Virus record (IMG/VR): IMGVR_UViG_3300046167_000554
Location: 89,515 to 153,514 of that record
DNA from: a virus
Direction: 5' to 3' (one strand)
DNA length: 64,000 bases
Below, one piece after another: positions 1-9,549 of this stretch (position 1 is its first letter; each line of letters begins with the position of its first letter). Position numbers and translations under genes: made by a program. Below the pieces are notes generated by a model. It had not been told where the DNA came from and did not search any database. It saw only the letters and a program-made list of their open reading frames with translations.

Positions 1-2
1 CA

Positions 3-2738
3 GTAGTTTCATCAGAGGTATCTGCAACTTCTAATGGTTCATGGAGTGGAGACCCATCACAAGGTGGTGAATGGGTAGCAGGACTTGAGATTACTAGAGA
101 GATTACAGAGACACCTGAAATACAAACAAGAACAGGTGTAACTACAAGTGTTGTAGAAGATATTGTTGAAACAAGAAACGATAGAATTGTAAGTGTTGCA
201 CTTATACCTTTCATTCGTTCAAGAACGATTGAGATTGATGCAACAAACTTGAAACCAAATTCAAACCATTACTTCTACTTCGATAATATTGCAGTAGACA
301 AATATGTTAGACCACATAGTGCAACATATTCACAAGACAGTGGTGTAACAACAACATCATATTGTAAAACAGATGGTAATGGTAGACTTAGAGCATTCTT
401 TACAATACCTAATAATGATACAGAAAGGTTCCCAACAGGACAAAGAGAGTTAAGAGTAACATCTTCTTTCTATAACCTAAGTAACCCTGCGTCTAATGGT
501 AGTGGAATGTATCAAGCACAAGGATTATTGCAATCATCACAAACAGAGATTACTGCTACAAGAAATGGTAGAGTTATTCTTGACAGAGTTAGGGGTGAGA
601 GAACAATTAATAGAAGAGGTGAAAGACTTGCAACATCAACATTTGATGAGAATGCACCACCAATACCAGTTGACCAAACACCACCAATTCTTGACCCAAT
701 TGATGAGTTACCACCAGTACCACCTAGAGGGCCACAATTACCACCACCACCGCCACCGCCACCACCAATCGTGCCACCAATATTACCACCAGTAATTGAT
801 AGACCAGTGCCGATAGAACTACCAATCATAATAGACGATAGGGGCCCTAATGTCAGAGACTTCGTGTTAGTACCTGATGGAAGGTTTGTGAGTTCAAGAT
901 TAGAAAGAGGTTGGGGTGACCCACTTGCACAATCATTCTTGGTTGAAGCAGCGGGTGGAATGATGATGTCATCAATAGACATATTCTTCCAATCAAAAGA
1001 CGCTAACTTACCAGTATCAGTAGATATAAGAAACATGGTAAATGGATATCCTGGCCAGACAATATTACCATTCTCAACAGTGACTAAAAATCCTGAAGAT
1101 GTTAATGTCTCAGAAGATGGTGCAACTGCAACAACATTTACATTTGACTCACCAGTTCTTCTAGAAGAAGATTGTGAATATTGTTTCGTAGTATACTCAA
1201 ACTCAAATGAATATGAGTGTTTCATATCTAGAATGGGTGAAACAGACCTTGCAACAAGTCAAACAATTAGTGGACAACCATACGCAGGTTCGTTGTTTAT
1301 GTCTCAGAATGCATCCACATGGACTGCAGAACAGACTGATGACCTCAAGTTTAACATGAAGATTGCTAAATTTGATACATCTAAAACCCCTGTATTATAC
1401 TTTGAAAATAATGACTTGTCAAGTGCAAAATTACAAGAGAGTCCAATAGAAACATTTAGTGGACAAACATATGTTAAGGTATACAACTATATGCATGGTA
1501 TGTACAACACTGCATCTAATGTAACACTTTCGGGTGTAACAGGAGATAAGACAGGTTGTGTTATGACTATAGGAACACCTAGTGTAACAGGAACACCTAA
1601 TAATGGAACCTTTACGGGTAAAGCATCAACAGGTGGAACAGGAACAGGATTGACATTCGATATAACTGTAGTTGACAATGCAATAACAAGTTGTACAATT
1701 GCAACTACTGGAAGTGGATATACAGCTGCAGACTCAATCACTATTACAGATTTTGATGGTGCAACTACAGCTGATGCAACTGTAACAGTAAGTACTGTTG
1801 AAGACACATTAGGTGGAATACCAGTTAATGCAATTAACAAAACATTTACTACAATTGCAAATATGGGTATCGACTCATTCACTGTAGTACCCGACTTGTC
1901 ACCATATAACCTTAAAACAAGTTATGCATCTGATGACTCAACATTGGGTGGTGGTGCAAATGTAATGTCAACACGAAACTATTACTTTGATGCAATTCAT
2001 ACAATGATACCAAATGTTCAATTAAAGAACACTAATATCTTTGTTGCAGTTAAGACAACCCCTATGAATTCACCTGAAGGGTCAATCAGTGGAACAGTAT
2101 ATTCTAGAAGAACAAGTTCAGAGTTTATAACACTGAATGATAACGTGTTCTTTGATTCACCAAGTATTATTGCATCTCCAATTAATGAAGTAAGTGAAAT
2201 GTCAAGTACTAAATCATTTGAATGTGCAGTACAATTACAATCATACAACCCTAATTTATCCCCAATTATTGATACAGGGTCTATTGGTGCAATTGCAATT
2301 GCAAACAGACTAAACAACATAGATACCAGTGCAGATGTACCTACAGGAACCACGTATGTGAGTTCTAACGAACCCGAAGGAGATAACAATGCAATGGTGT
2401 ACGTCACACGTAAGGTGAACCTTAAAACACCTGCTAGTTCAATTAGAGTAACAGCAGATGTCTTTAGACCACCTACAACAGATGTGAAGTTTATGTATAA
2501 GATTATTAAGAACGATGAAGACACACCATTAGATGATATCGGTTTCTCATACTTTAATACAGATGGTTCACCCGATATATCAACAGAAGCAGATGCAAGA
2601 AACTTTAAAGAATATGAATTCACTGCAGATGATTTGCCTGAGTTTAGTTCATTCATTATTAAAATCGTAGGACAAGGAGAAAGTACATCAGTAGTACCAT
2701 TGGTATCTGCATTGAGATGTATTGCACTTGCAACGTAA
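3..2738 (+). CDS. Virion structural protein, proline-rich, 5' end outside window
   Basis: The frame is open from base 3, so the gene begins before the window; the first internal start-like codon is a TTG at 249. The N-terminal part reads as a phage structural segment with 'PFIRSRTIEIDATNLKPN', a pattern I associate with baseplate or tail proteins of T4-like cyanophages. A proline-rich linker (about bases 650-830) joins it to a long threonine/serine/glycine-rich beta-type C-terminal region. It heads the tail-fibre gene array, and its stop overlaps the next start (TAATG). Exact role (baseplate, fibre attachment) is not determined. Confidence 0.75.
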   Translation, partial: VVSSEVSATSNGSWSGDPSQGGEWVAGLEITREITETPEIQTRTGVTTSVVEDIVETRNDRIVSVALIPFIRSRTIEIDATNLKPNSNHYFYFDNIAVDKYVRPHSATYSQDSGVTTTSYCKTDGNGRLRAFFTIPNNDTERFPTGQRELRVTSSFYNLSNPASNGSGMYQAQGLLQSSQTEITATRNGRVILDRVRGERTINRRGERLATSTFDENAPPIPVDQTPPILDPIDELPPVPPRGPQLPPPPPPPPPIVPPILPPVIDRPVPIELPIIIDDRGPNVRDFVLVPDGRFVSSRLERGWGDPLAQSFLVEAAGGMMMSSIDIFFQSKDANLPVSVDIRNMVNGYPGQTILPFSTVTKNPEDVNVSEDGATATTFTFDSPVLLEEDCEYCFVVYSNSNEYECFISRMGETDLATSQTISGQPYAGSLFMSQNASTWTAEQTDDLKFNMKIAKFDTSKTPVLYFENNDLSSAKLQESPIETFSGQTYVKVYNYMHGMYNTASNVTLSGVTGDKTGCVMTIGTPSVTGTPNNGTFTGKASTGGTGTGLTFDITVVDNAITSCTIATTGSGYTAADSITITDFDGATTADATVTVSTVEDTLGGIPVNAINKTFTTIANMGIDSFTVVPDLSPYNLKTSYASDDSTLGGGANVMSTRNYYFDAIHTMIPNVQLKNTNIFVAVKTTPMNSPEGSISGTVYSRRTSSEFITLNDNVFFDSPSIIASPINEVSEMSSTKSFECAVQLQSYNPNLSPIIDTGSIGAIAIANRLNNIDTSADVPTGTTYVSSNEPEGDNNAMVYVTRKVNLKTPASSIRVTADVFRPPTTDVKFMYKIIKNDEDTPLDDIGFSYFNTDGSPDISTEADARNFKEYEFTADDLPEFSSFIIKIVGQGESTSVVPLVSALRCIALAT

Positions 2739-2944
2739 TGGGAGTAAAGGTAGACGGACACTCAAAACTAGAACGAGATGAGAGTTCACACGCAATAGTT
2801 AATACTGATATGGAACAGTATAGACTTGCAAAGAAACGAAAAGAAGTATTTCATAATCAAAAAAATGAAATAAATACATTAAAGGAAGAAGTATCTGAAA
2901 TAAAAGGACTTCTTCAGAATATTTTAGGAAAATTAAATGGCTAA
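2738..2944 (+). CDS. Small coiled-coil protein
   Basis: A 68-residue protein starting at the ATG that overlaps the upstream stop (TAATG). The N-terminal half is charged; the C-terminal half (about residues 38-68) has heptad-like spacing of I, L and V and ends in 'LLQNILGKLNG', so a short coiled coil is likely. It overlaps the next gene by 8 nt, so the three genes are probably translationally coupled. Position suggests a minor tail or fibre-assembly protein. I do not recognise the family. Confidence 0.6.
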   Translation: MGVKVDGHSKLERDESSHAIVNTDMEQYRLAKKRKEVFHNQKNEINTLKEEVSEIKGLLQNILGKLNG

Positions 2945-4190
2945 GACTGTAGACACATTCAGTACTATTGAAGACTTCAGAGTCAGGTATAACGAACTTG
3001 CAACTGATGTCGGAGATAAGTCGGGACTAAGAACTCAACAAACGGGTACTATTATTGATGCTGTAAATTCTATAGAAGATAAATCATTCTTCTTCCAAGA
3101 GTTTATTTACAATGTAACATCATCACAAACAGTATTCAATGGAGACGATGCATTTGATAATTCCTTACTTTTCAGAAGAGATAGAATTCAAGTATTCCAT
3201 ATAGATGGTGGAGTAAGTAAACACTTACTAGAGGGTAATGACTACTCTATTGCATCACCTGATGGAAATCTTCATAAAGAAATTCAATTAAACGTAGCTG
3301 CAGAAAGTGGAGATAAACTAGTTGTTTACTCATTCACTGGTTCTTACTTAGGAACTGTTTCAAGTGGAACAGGTGCAGTTGGATACTTCTCAGAAACATC
3401 TGCAAACACAATCTATAATAACAATGATAGTGGAATAATTTTAAATGGAACTTCAGTAGGAAGAACTACAGCACTTGAATCAGGTTATGAAATACAATTA
3501 GCAGGTGAAACATACGTAGAAGATAACGTAACACTTGCAACAAGTAAGACACTTACTGCACCTACTTTGACTACAGGTGGTGCATCTATTACAGGAACAA
3601 CTGGAACAGGATTTACAAACATAACATCCACATTGTTTAGTGGTAATGTTAATGGTACAACTGCAACCTTATCGGGTACAGTTACTGGTGGTTCTTTAAC
3701 AGATGGTACTTTAACTTCTACAGGTGGTACTATTACTGGTGCAGCTTCTATTACATCTACAAAATTCGTAGGTGATGTCTATAAGGATGATGGAACCACA
3801 AAGATTTTAGAAAACTCAACGGGTGCATTGACTGGTACAGTATCTAGTTTATCAAACCATGATACCGATGACCTTTCAGAAGGTACTGCAAAATTCTTTA
3901 CTGATGCAAGAGCAAGAAGTGCAATTAGTGTTGGTGGAGATTTAACATATAATAGTAGTACAGGTGTGATTTCCTTTACTCAAACTGAAGGTGATATCAC
4001 TGCAATTACTACAAATAGTAGTAGTGGTTTGTCAGGTGGAGTCACAGTAGGAGCAGCTTCTTTGTCTGTAAATACATCGAATGGTGTGAAAAAAGTAAGT
4101 AATAATGTAGTTTTAGATTATGAGACTGTAAGTTCTGCACCAAGTAGTGTTGGTTCAACTTCAACTGGTCACTTATGGTTTGTGATATGA
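2937..4190 (+). CDS. Tail-fibre-like structural protein
   Basis: A 417-residue protein. The N-terminal 130 residues form a distinct domain ('FFFQEFIYNVTSSQTVF', 'RRDRIQVFHIDG') of the type used to attach fibres in marine T4-like phages. The rest is low-complexity T/G/S repeats ('TGGSLTDGTLTSTGGTITG') typical of beta-structured fibre shafts, with a 'DTDDLSEGTAKFFTDARARSAIS' type segment seen again in the fibre genes at 10973 and 11236. Probably a distal fibre or short-tail-fibre-like protein. Assignment rests on composition and context. Confidence 0.7.
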   Translation: MAKTVDTFSTIEDFRVRYNELATDVGDKSGLRTQQTGTIIDAVNSIEDKSFFFQEFIYNVTSSQTVFNGDDAFDNSLLFRRDRIQVFHIDGGVSKHLLEGNDYSIASPDGNLHKEIQLNVAAESGDKLVVYSFTGSYLGTVSSGTGAVGYFSETSANTIYNNNDSGIILNGTSVGRTTALESGYEIQLAGETYVEDNVTLATSKTLTAPTLTTGGASITGTTGTGFTNITSTLFSGNVNGTTATLSGTVTGGSLTDGTLTSTGGTITGAASITSTKFVGDVYKDDGTTKILENSTGALTGTVSSLSNHDTDDLSEGTAKFFTDARARSAISVGGDLTYNSSTGVISFTQTEGDITAITTNSSSGLSGGVTVGAASLSVNTSNGVKKVSNNVVLDYETVSSAPSSVGSTSTGHLWFVI

Positions 4191-4191
4191 T

Positions 4192-5499
4192 ATGTCAGAC
4201 GAAATATATTTAAATACTGGTACAACGATACAACAGCCCTATCAAGCGCAAGGGCCTGCTAACGCACAACAACCCGTTATTGCACAACAGGTTAGAAACT
4301 ATACTGCTAATGCAAGACAACCTAGTGAGTATCAGACTCGTACACCATTTACATATAGAAATCCAAGTAATGCACGTCAACCTAGTATAAGGAATACACA
4401 AAGTCCCTTTACATATGCAAGACAAGGTCAATCACCATTTACGTATAACTTTAGGTCACCTAGTACATATACAAGACAGGGTCAAACACCATTTACATAC
4501 AGTCATAGACAACCTATAACATATGCAAGACAGGGTCAAACACCATTTACGTATGATTATCAGTCACCTTCAACATATAGAACCCCTGTAAATCAACAAG
4601 AACCTAATATAAGGAGTAAACAATCTCCTTTTACATATGGTCATCCAGCAGCTGCCCAATCACCTTTTACATATAACTATAGAAGTCCGTTTACGTATCA
4701 AAGAACTGGTCAGTCACCATTTACATATCAAGCAACTGGGACAACACCAGTGATATACAGTTACCAACAACCTTTTCCGTATATTGCAAATGGACAGCAA
4801 CCAAACATAAGGAATGCACAACAACCATATCCATATAGTACTACACAAGCATCTTCCCATCAGCAACCAAATTTAGCAAGTGGAAGACAACCTTACATAT
4901 ATGCAGCGTACACTTATCACAATACTGGTTCTACAGGAACTACTGCCCCAGTATATCAAATAGATGTTAGTTCACAAGACCAAAATGATGCGAATGCTTA
5001 TATTTGGGTTAAAACTGTAGGAAGTAATTTAGAAGTATATGTATCTGCAAACTTCGACAATTATGCTGACTTTACATCAACAAGTGGTGGCAGTGGGACT
5101 ATAAGTACTAACACTAATTATAAAGTTGCAACATTGGTAGATGGAGCTGGGTATAAAGTAAGATATACAGCAGGTAGTTACTATAATATAACACAAGAGG
5201 GTGGTGAACCTACAGTAATAGGATTAGTACTAGCAAGTAATGTTCCAAACTCAACCAGTACAACTGGTGGTGTTACTATAGGAACAAACTCACTTTGGGG
5301 GTCAGGTAGTGTTCATTATGTACGTTCTAGAGTTCGTGCTTTGCCAGATGAAGGATTTGAAGGAATCGGAAGTGCTGGTGCGTCTGTAGATATAAATCTA
5401 TTCTTTGATAAAACAGGAGCTACAACTATCTCATACCCAATTTCAATGATGTGTGAAACAGATTTCCCTGAAGAGGAAGAAGAGGAAGAAGGAGTATAA
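4192..5499 (+). CDS. PFTY-repeat protein 1, candidate adhesin or fibre
   Basis: A 435-residue protein. Residues about 15-240 are a mosaic of 6-10 residue units ending in P-F-T-Y, P-S-T-Y or P-Y-P-Y-I (for example 'ARQGQTPFTY', 'NYRSPFTY'). The C-terminal half is non-repetitive and looks globular, ending in a run of glutamates. The same units recur in three other genes of this window (5503, 13259, 14367). The repeat is in register in protein, and the DNA copies differ mainly at third positions, so selection acts on the protein. Probably surface exposed on the tail; no function can be read directly. Confidence 0.75.
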   Translation: MSDEIYLNTGTTIQQPYQAQGPANAQQPVIAQQVRNYTANARQPSEYQTRTPFTYRNPSNARQPSIRNTQSPFTYARQGQSPFTYNFRSPSTYTRQGQTPFTYSHRQPITYARQGQTPFTYDYQSPSTYRTPVNQQEPNIRSKQSPFTYGHPAAAQSPFTYNYRSPFTYQRTGQSPFTYQATGTTPVIYSYQQPFPYIANGQQPNIRNAQQPYPYSTTQASSHQQPNLASGRQPYIYAAYTYHNTGSTGTTAPVYQIDVSSQDQNDANAYIWVKTVGSNLEVYVSANFDNYADFTSTSGGSGTISTNTNYKVATLVDGAGYKVRYTAGSYYNITQEGGEPTVIGLVLASNVPNSTSTTGGVTIGTNSLWGSGSVHYVRSRVRALPDEGFEGIGSAGASVDINLFFDKTGATTISYPISMMCETDFPEEEEEEEGV

Positions 5500-5502
5500 A
5501 CC

Positions 5503-6324
5503 ATGCCTACAGGACAACAGCCATATATATACCAACACCAAATCGTGTTCCAACAGGTAACTATTACTGAGCTTCAAGGACAGTCTCCTTTTACTTATCA
5601 ACATCAGTCTCCTTTTACTTATCAAAATTCAGGAAGAAATCCTATTGCTAATGTATCTGCACAACAACCTTTTCCGTATATTGCAAATGGACAGCAACCT
5701 TATCCATATATTGCAAATGGACAAGAACCAAACATAAGGAATGCACAACAACAGTTCTTTTATCAAGACCAAAGGAATGCAAGACAACCTATTATCTATC
5801 AACATAGGTCTCCACTTACATATAGAAATCCTGTTAATGCACAAAATCCTATAAGTGGAGTTAATGCACAACAACCTTACCCTTACATTGCAAATGGTCA
5901 AAGTCCATATATTGCAGATGCACAACAACCATATCCGTATACTGCAAATGCACAAAATCCAAGTATCGAATCTGCACAACAACCTTATCCATATATTGCA
6001 AATGCAAGAAACCCTAGTACATATCAACATAGGTCTCCACTTACGTATAGGAATCCTGTATCGGGTCAACAACCTCATATTGTAAATAAACAATCACCAT
6101 TTTTCTATACAGGTTCTTACCAAGTAGCGTATGCATATAGAAGTCCATTCATTGCACAAGTGCAACAACCCTCAACTAGACCTGTAGGCCCAGTTGCAAA
6201 AGTAAAAGGAATATACCGAAATAATAACGGAACTGTAGAGAAAGTAAACCAAGTATATGTAAATGATGGTGGTTCTTTAGAAAAAATTCATCAATCTGTA
6301 CCTACTGCTCAGTTTCAGAAATAA
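5503..6324 (+). CDS. PFTY-repeat protein 2
   Basis: A 273-residue protein begun by the ATG at 5503, 3 nt after the previous stop. Almost all of it consists of the 'QQPYPYIAN', 'QHRSPFTY' and 'RNPVNAQ' units. The last 50 residues form a separate motif ('KVKGIYRNNNGTVEKVNQVY'), which I have seen as a short module in phage fibre proteins. It forms a pair with the gene upstream. The late promoter that follows belongs to the next gene. Confidence 0.7.
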   Translation: MPTGQQPYIYQHQIVFQQVTITELQGQSPFTYQHQSPFTYQNSGRNPIANVSAQQPFPYIANGQQPYPYIANGQEPNIRNAQQQFFYQDQRNARQPIIYQHRSPLTYRNPVNAQNPISGVNAQQPYPYIANGQSPYIADAQQPYPYTANAQNPSIESAQQPYPYIANARNPSTYQHRSPLTYRNPVSGQQPHIVNKQSPFFYTGSYQVAYAYRSPFIAQVQQPSTRPVGPVAKVKGIYRNNNGTVEKVNQVYVNDGGSLEKIHQSVPTAQFQK

Positions 6325-6329
6325 TTCTG

Positions 6330-6337
6330 TATAAATA
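6330..6337 (+). promoter_or_regulatory. T4-like late promoter TATAAATA, 5 nt before ATG
   Basis: Exact TATAAATA octamer followed by five bases (GTTAT) and the ATG at 6343. There is no Shine-Dalgarno between octamer and start codon. This is the late-promoter box recognised by the gp55 sigma factor encoded at 38628. The spacing implies transcription starting at or next to the ATG. Confidence 0.75.
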
Positions 6338-6342
6338 GTTAT

Positions 6343-6675
6343 ATGGCTATACTTGCAAACTTATTCATCGACCAAGGCACCGACTTTTCTATTACTGTAG
6401 ATGTAACAGATAGTAATGGTGAAATTTTAAATATGTCAGGATATTCTTCTGCTGGTCAAATTAGAAAGACTTATGAGTCTTCAACAGTAAGTGCAACATT
6501 CACCACTTCTATATCTGCAGCTGCTGGTCAAGTTACCTTATCTTTAAATGATACAGTAACATCAGCATTAGGTGCTGGAAGATATGTTTATGACCTAAAC
6601 GTCACATCAAGTGGTGGAGTTACAACAAGAGTAGTTGAAGGACAAGCAATTGTAACGCCAGGTGTAACGAGGTAA
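6343..6675 (+). CDS. Small beta-rich virion protein
   Basis: A 110-residue protein with alternating polar and hydrophobic segments ('FSITVDVTDSNGEILNMSGY', 'AGRYVYDLNVTSSGGVTTRV') that look like an immunoglobulin-like or fibre-attachment beta sandwich. It resembles small structural proteins placed beside fibre genes in T4-like marine phages. Directly downstream of a late box and followed 3 nt later by another small gene. Role in fibre assembly or attachment is inferred. Confidence 0.65.
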   Translation: MAILANLFIDQGTDFSITVDVTDSNGEILNMSGYSSAGQIRKTYESSTVSATFTTSISAAAGQVTLSLNDTVTSALGAGRYVYDLNVTSSGGVTTRVVEGQAIVTPGVTR

Positions 6676-6678
6676 ATC

Positions 6679-6918
6679 ATGGCAATAAAAGGAACATTAA
6701 GTAGAGTAGCAACCATAGGTGGTAGAGTCGCAGGTGCAACCAATGTCCGTGCAAAACAAGTAGCAATCGGAACTGGTGCTGGTGCAGACCTTTCTGCAAA
6801 ATCAATCAACGACCTTGCAGACGTAACTGCATCTGAAACAGATGACGGACTCTTATCATATGATGCAACATCAGATAAATGGACTACGACTACAGTTTTA
6901 GATGGTGGAACATTCTAA
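6679..6918 (+). CDS. Short fibre-like protein
   Basis: A 79-residue protein. The middle reads 'INDLADVTASETDDGLLSYDATSDKWTTTTVLDGGTF', a short module common in phage tail-fibre proteins. The terminal 'GGTF' also ends the 538-residue fibre protein at 7067. It may be a truncated or free-standing fibre module. Confidence 0.6.
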   Translation: MAIKGTLSRVATIGGRVAGATNVRAKQVAIGTGAGADLSAKSINDLADVTASETDDGLLSYDATSDKWTTTTVLDGGTF

Positions 6919-6944
6919 AACACTAAATAACTATACAAATCAAG

Positions 6945-7031
6945 GATACCAACCAGTGAAGGTATCGACCCTCATAGTGAGAGGATAGAATTTTATATAT
7001 TATGTAATCACGACCTCGACAGTGACAGGTC
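6945..7031 (+). promoter_or_regulatory. Three hairpins with AGTGA loops upstream of a fibre gene
   Basis: The 148-nt gap before the gene at 7067 contains three inverted repeats. The first is GATACC / GGTATC at 6945-6966, the second CCTC / GAGG at 6970-6984, and the third GACCT / AGGTC at 7012-7031. Each loop contains AGTGA. This could be a leader-RNA element bound by a protein, or a recombination or packaging site. No known element is recognised. Confidence 0.4.
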
Positions 7032-7066
7032 ATTTAAAATAACTCAATTTTTATAGGAAAATAAAA

Positions 7067-8683
7067 ATGGCAACAGTAATTCAAATTAAAAGAAGTACAG
7101 CGTTATCAGCACCAGCAATCTCAGATTTAGCAGAAGGTGAATTAGCGTACGTACAGGATAGAGCGAATTCAGGTGCTGGAGCAAAATTATACATCGAATC
7201 TGTAGATTCTGATAACAGTACTCCATTAATACAAGCCATCGGTGGTAAGTATTATACGGATATGTTAGCAGGTTCTTCTGCAACTCCTGCCAACTTTAAA
7301 GTTGGTAATGGTTCAACAGCAGGTGCAAGTGTACAATTAATGGAAGACTCAGACAACGGAACAAACTTTGTTGCGTTGAAAGCTGCAGATACATTAGGTG
7401 CTTCAACAACTTTCGTTCTACCAACAGCAGATGGTAGTGCAAACCAAGTCATCGGTACAGATGGTTCAGGTAACTTATCATTCTTATCAACAACATCAAC
7501 ACTAGCAGGTGCAACGGATTCAGATATTTCTTCTCCAACAGGTGGACAACTACTTGTTCATGACGGAAGTAATTCTTTTGACAACGTATCAATGAGTGGT
7601 GACGTTACTATGGCATCTAGTGGTGCAGTAACAATCGGAAACGATAAAGTTACAACTGCTAAGATTCTAGACAGTAATGTAACAGTAGGAAAAATCGACT
7701 TCTTAGTAGACGAAGACAATATGGCTTCTGACTCTGCAGTCAAAGTTCCTTCTCAGCAATCTGTTAAAGCATATGTAGATTCACAAGTAACAGCACAGGA
7801 CTTAGACCTTGCTGGTGATAGTGGAACTGGTGCAGTCGACTTAGACTCTCAGTCAATCACATTTACTGGTGGAACTGGTGTAACAACTTCTGTTTCAGGT
7901 CAAGCAGCGACTTTCGCTATTGGTCAGGCAGTTGCAACAACATCTAACGTAACTTTCAACAACGTAGACGTTGATGGAACACTTACATCTGATGACATCA
8001 CATCTACAAACATTGCAGCTTCAGGAAACTTAACTGTTTCAGGAAACTTGACAGTAAACGGAACAACAACAACAGTTAACTCTACAACAGTAGAAATTGA
8101 TGACCCTGTATTTGAAATCGGTGAAGGAACTTCAGACGATAACTTAGACAGAGGTATCAAATTCAACTGGCACAATGGTTCAGCTGCTAAAGTTGGTTTC
8201 TTTGGTTTAGACGATTCAACTGGTAAATTCACATTTATCCAAGATGCAACAGACACATCTTCAGTCTTCTCAGGAAGTGCTGGTAATGTAGCATTTGGTG
8301 GAATAGAAGGTACTGGTCTTGCATTAAGTGGTTCAATTACATCTATCGATGGTGCAGCTCCAACAGCTGGACAGTTAATGGTTGGTAATGGTACTAACGG
8401 AGATATGGAACTTGCAACTTTAACTGCTGGTGAAGGTATTGACGTAACTAATGCAGATGGTGCTATCACTATTGCTTCTGAAGTCGGTACTGCTTCTAAC
8501 CTAGGTGCTGTTATTATTGCAGCTGCTGAAGGTATGGACGTATCTTACTCAGGTGGAACTGCAACAATTAGTGCCGAAGACGCAACTGATTCAAACAAAG
8601 GTATTGCAAGTTTTGCTTCTGCTAACTTTACAGTATCTAGTGGTGCAGTTACAGTCACTGGTATTGACGGCGGAACATTTTAA
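7067..8683 (+). CDS. Tail-fibre protein, Mtd-N-like start
   Basis: A 538-residue protein. The N-terminus 'MATVIQIKRSTALSAPAISD' followed by 'LAEGELAYVQD' fits the N-terminal domain shared by many phage fibre and receptor-binding proteins (major-tropism-determinant N type). The shaft is T/S/G-rich. A section near residues 345-400 ('DDPVFEIGEGTSDDNLDRG') recurs in the fibre at 11236. The upstream gap holds a hairpin cluster, and a GGAAAAT sequence lies just before the ATG. Likely part of the host-recognition apparatus. Confidence 0.75.
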   Translation: MATVIQIKRSTALSAPAISDLAEGELAYVQDRANSGAGAKLYIESVDSDNSTPLIQAIGGKYYTDMLAGSSATPANFKVGNGSTAGASVQLMEDSDNGTNFVALKAADTLGASTTFVLPTADGSANQVIGTDGSGNLSFLSTTSTLAGATDSDISSPTGGQLLVHDGSNSFDNVSMSGDVTMASSGAVTIGNDKVTTAKILDSNVTVGKIDFLVDEDNMASDSAVKVPSQQSVKAYVDSQVTAQDLDLAGDSGTGAVDLDSQSITFTGGTGVTTSVSGQAATFAIGQAVATTSNVTFNNVDVDGTLTSDDITSTNIAASGNLTVSGNLTVNGTTTTVNSTTVEIDDPVFEIGEGTSDDNLDRGIKFNWHNGSAAKVGFFGLDDSTGKFTFIQDATDTSSVFSGSAGNVAFGGIEGTGLALSGSITSIDGAAPTAGQLMVGNGTNGDMELATLTAGEGIDVTNADGAITIASEVGTASNLGAVIIAAAEGMDVSYSGGTATISAEDATDSNKGIASFASANFTVSSGAVTVTGIDGGTF

Positions 8684-8708
8684 TAACGTTTAATACTAGG
8701 AGACCATA

Positions 8709-9536
8709 ATGGCAACAGTAATTAATTTTAAAAGAAGTTCGACTCAGAATTCAGTCCCAGCTACATCCGATTTATCATTGGGTGAAGTTGCGATTAATAC
8801 CTATCATGGTAGAATGTATACTGAGAAGAATGACGGGTCAGCATCGATTACAGAAATCGGTTCTAACCCTGCTTCTTTAACTGTTAATGATGCTTTTAGT
8901 TTTCCTACATCAGATGGTAGTTCTAATCAGATTTTGCAGACAAATGGAAGTGGAACAGTATCTTGGGCTTCACAAGCTAGTTCAGGTATTGTAATATTCA
9001 CATATTCTATTGGGTCTACAACAACTACAGTAACTGGGAATGACGATAGTTCAAACTCATTATTGTATAGTGCTGGTACAGAACAGGTATTCTTGAATGG
9101 TGTTAAGTTGATAGATGGTGGAACCGATTATACGGCCACTAACTCAACTACAATTACACTTGAAGAGAATGCATTATCAGGTGATGTCATCGAAGTAGTA
9201 GCAATAACAGCTGCAGCTAACCTTGTTCAAGGTTACTATACTGCAAGTAGTTATTCTGCAACGACAGCTGACCAAGTATTATCATCTAATGCAATTGCAA
9301 ACAAAGGCATTAAATATGTGCTTAACGCAACTCATGCCTCAGCAGGCACACACGCTGCAGAGGTTTTATTAATTAATGATGGTTCTAGTGCATACTTCGT
9401 TCAATACGGAGATGTGTACTCTAATTCATCGTTGTTCAGTTTGACTGCTGATGTTGATTCAGGAAATATGAGACTTCTCGTAACTCCTGCCAACACCAAC
9501 ACGACAATTGATACGTTCCAAATTAGACATTCTTAA
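8709..9536 (+). CDS. Tail-fibre protein, second Mtd-N-like copy
   Basis: A 275-residue protein with the same opening as the gene at 7067 ('MATVINFKRSSTQNSVPATS'). The middle carries 'FTYSIGSTTTTVTGND' and a short beta segment, and the C-terminus ends 'TIDTFQIRHS'. A C-terminal module around residues 195-275 ('LLINDGSSAYFVQYGDVYSN') is shared with the genes at 9550 and 10059. AGGAG precedes the ATG. Probably a distal fibre or receptor-binding protein. Confidence 0.7.
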   Translation: MATVINFKRSSTQNSVPATSDLSLGEVAINTYHGRMYTEKNDGSASITEIGSNPASLTVNDAFSFPTSDGSSNQILQTNGSGTVSWASQASSGIVIFTYSIGSTTTTVTGNDDSSNSLLYSAGTEQVFLNGVKLIDGGTDYTATNSTTITLEENALSGDVIEVVAITAAANLVQGYYTASSYSATTADQVLSSNAIANKGIKYVLNATHASAGTHAAEVLLINDGSSAYFVQYGDVYSNSSLFSLTADVDSGNMRLLVTPANTNTTIDTFQIRHS

Positions 9537-9549
9537 GGGGGATTGAACT

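Noticed and set aside
512-1225. Long minus-strand frame over the first gene
   Set aside because: It is the mirror of the proline-rich and T-rich coding region, with low-complexity product and no ribosome site.
2018-2761. Long minus-strand frame over the end of the first gene
   Set aside because: Mirror of a well-supported + strand gene; product has no domain and no ribosome site.
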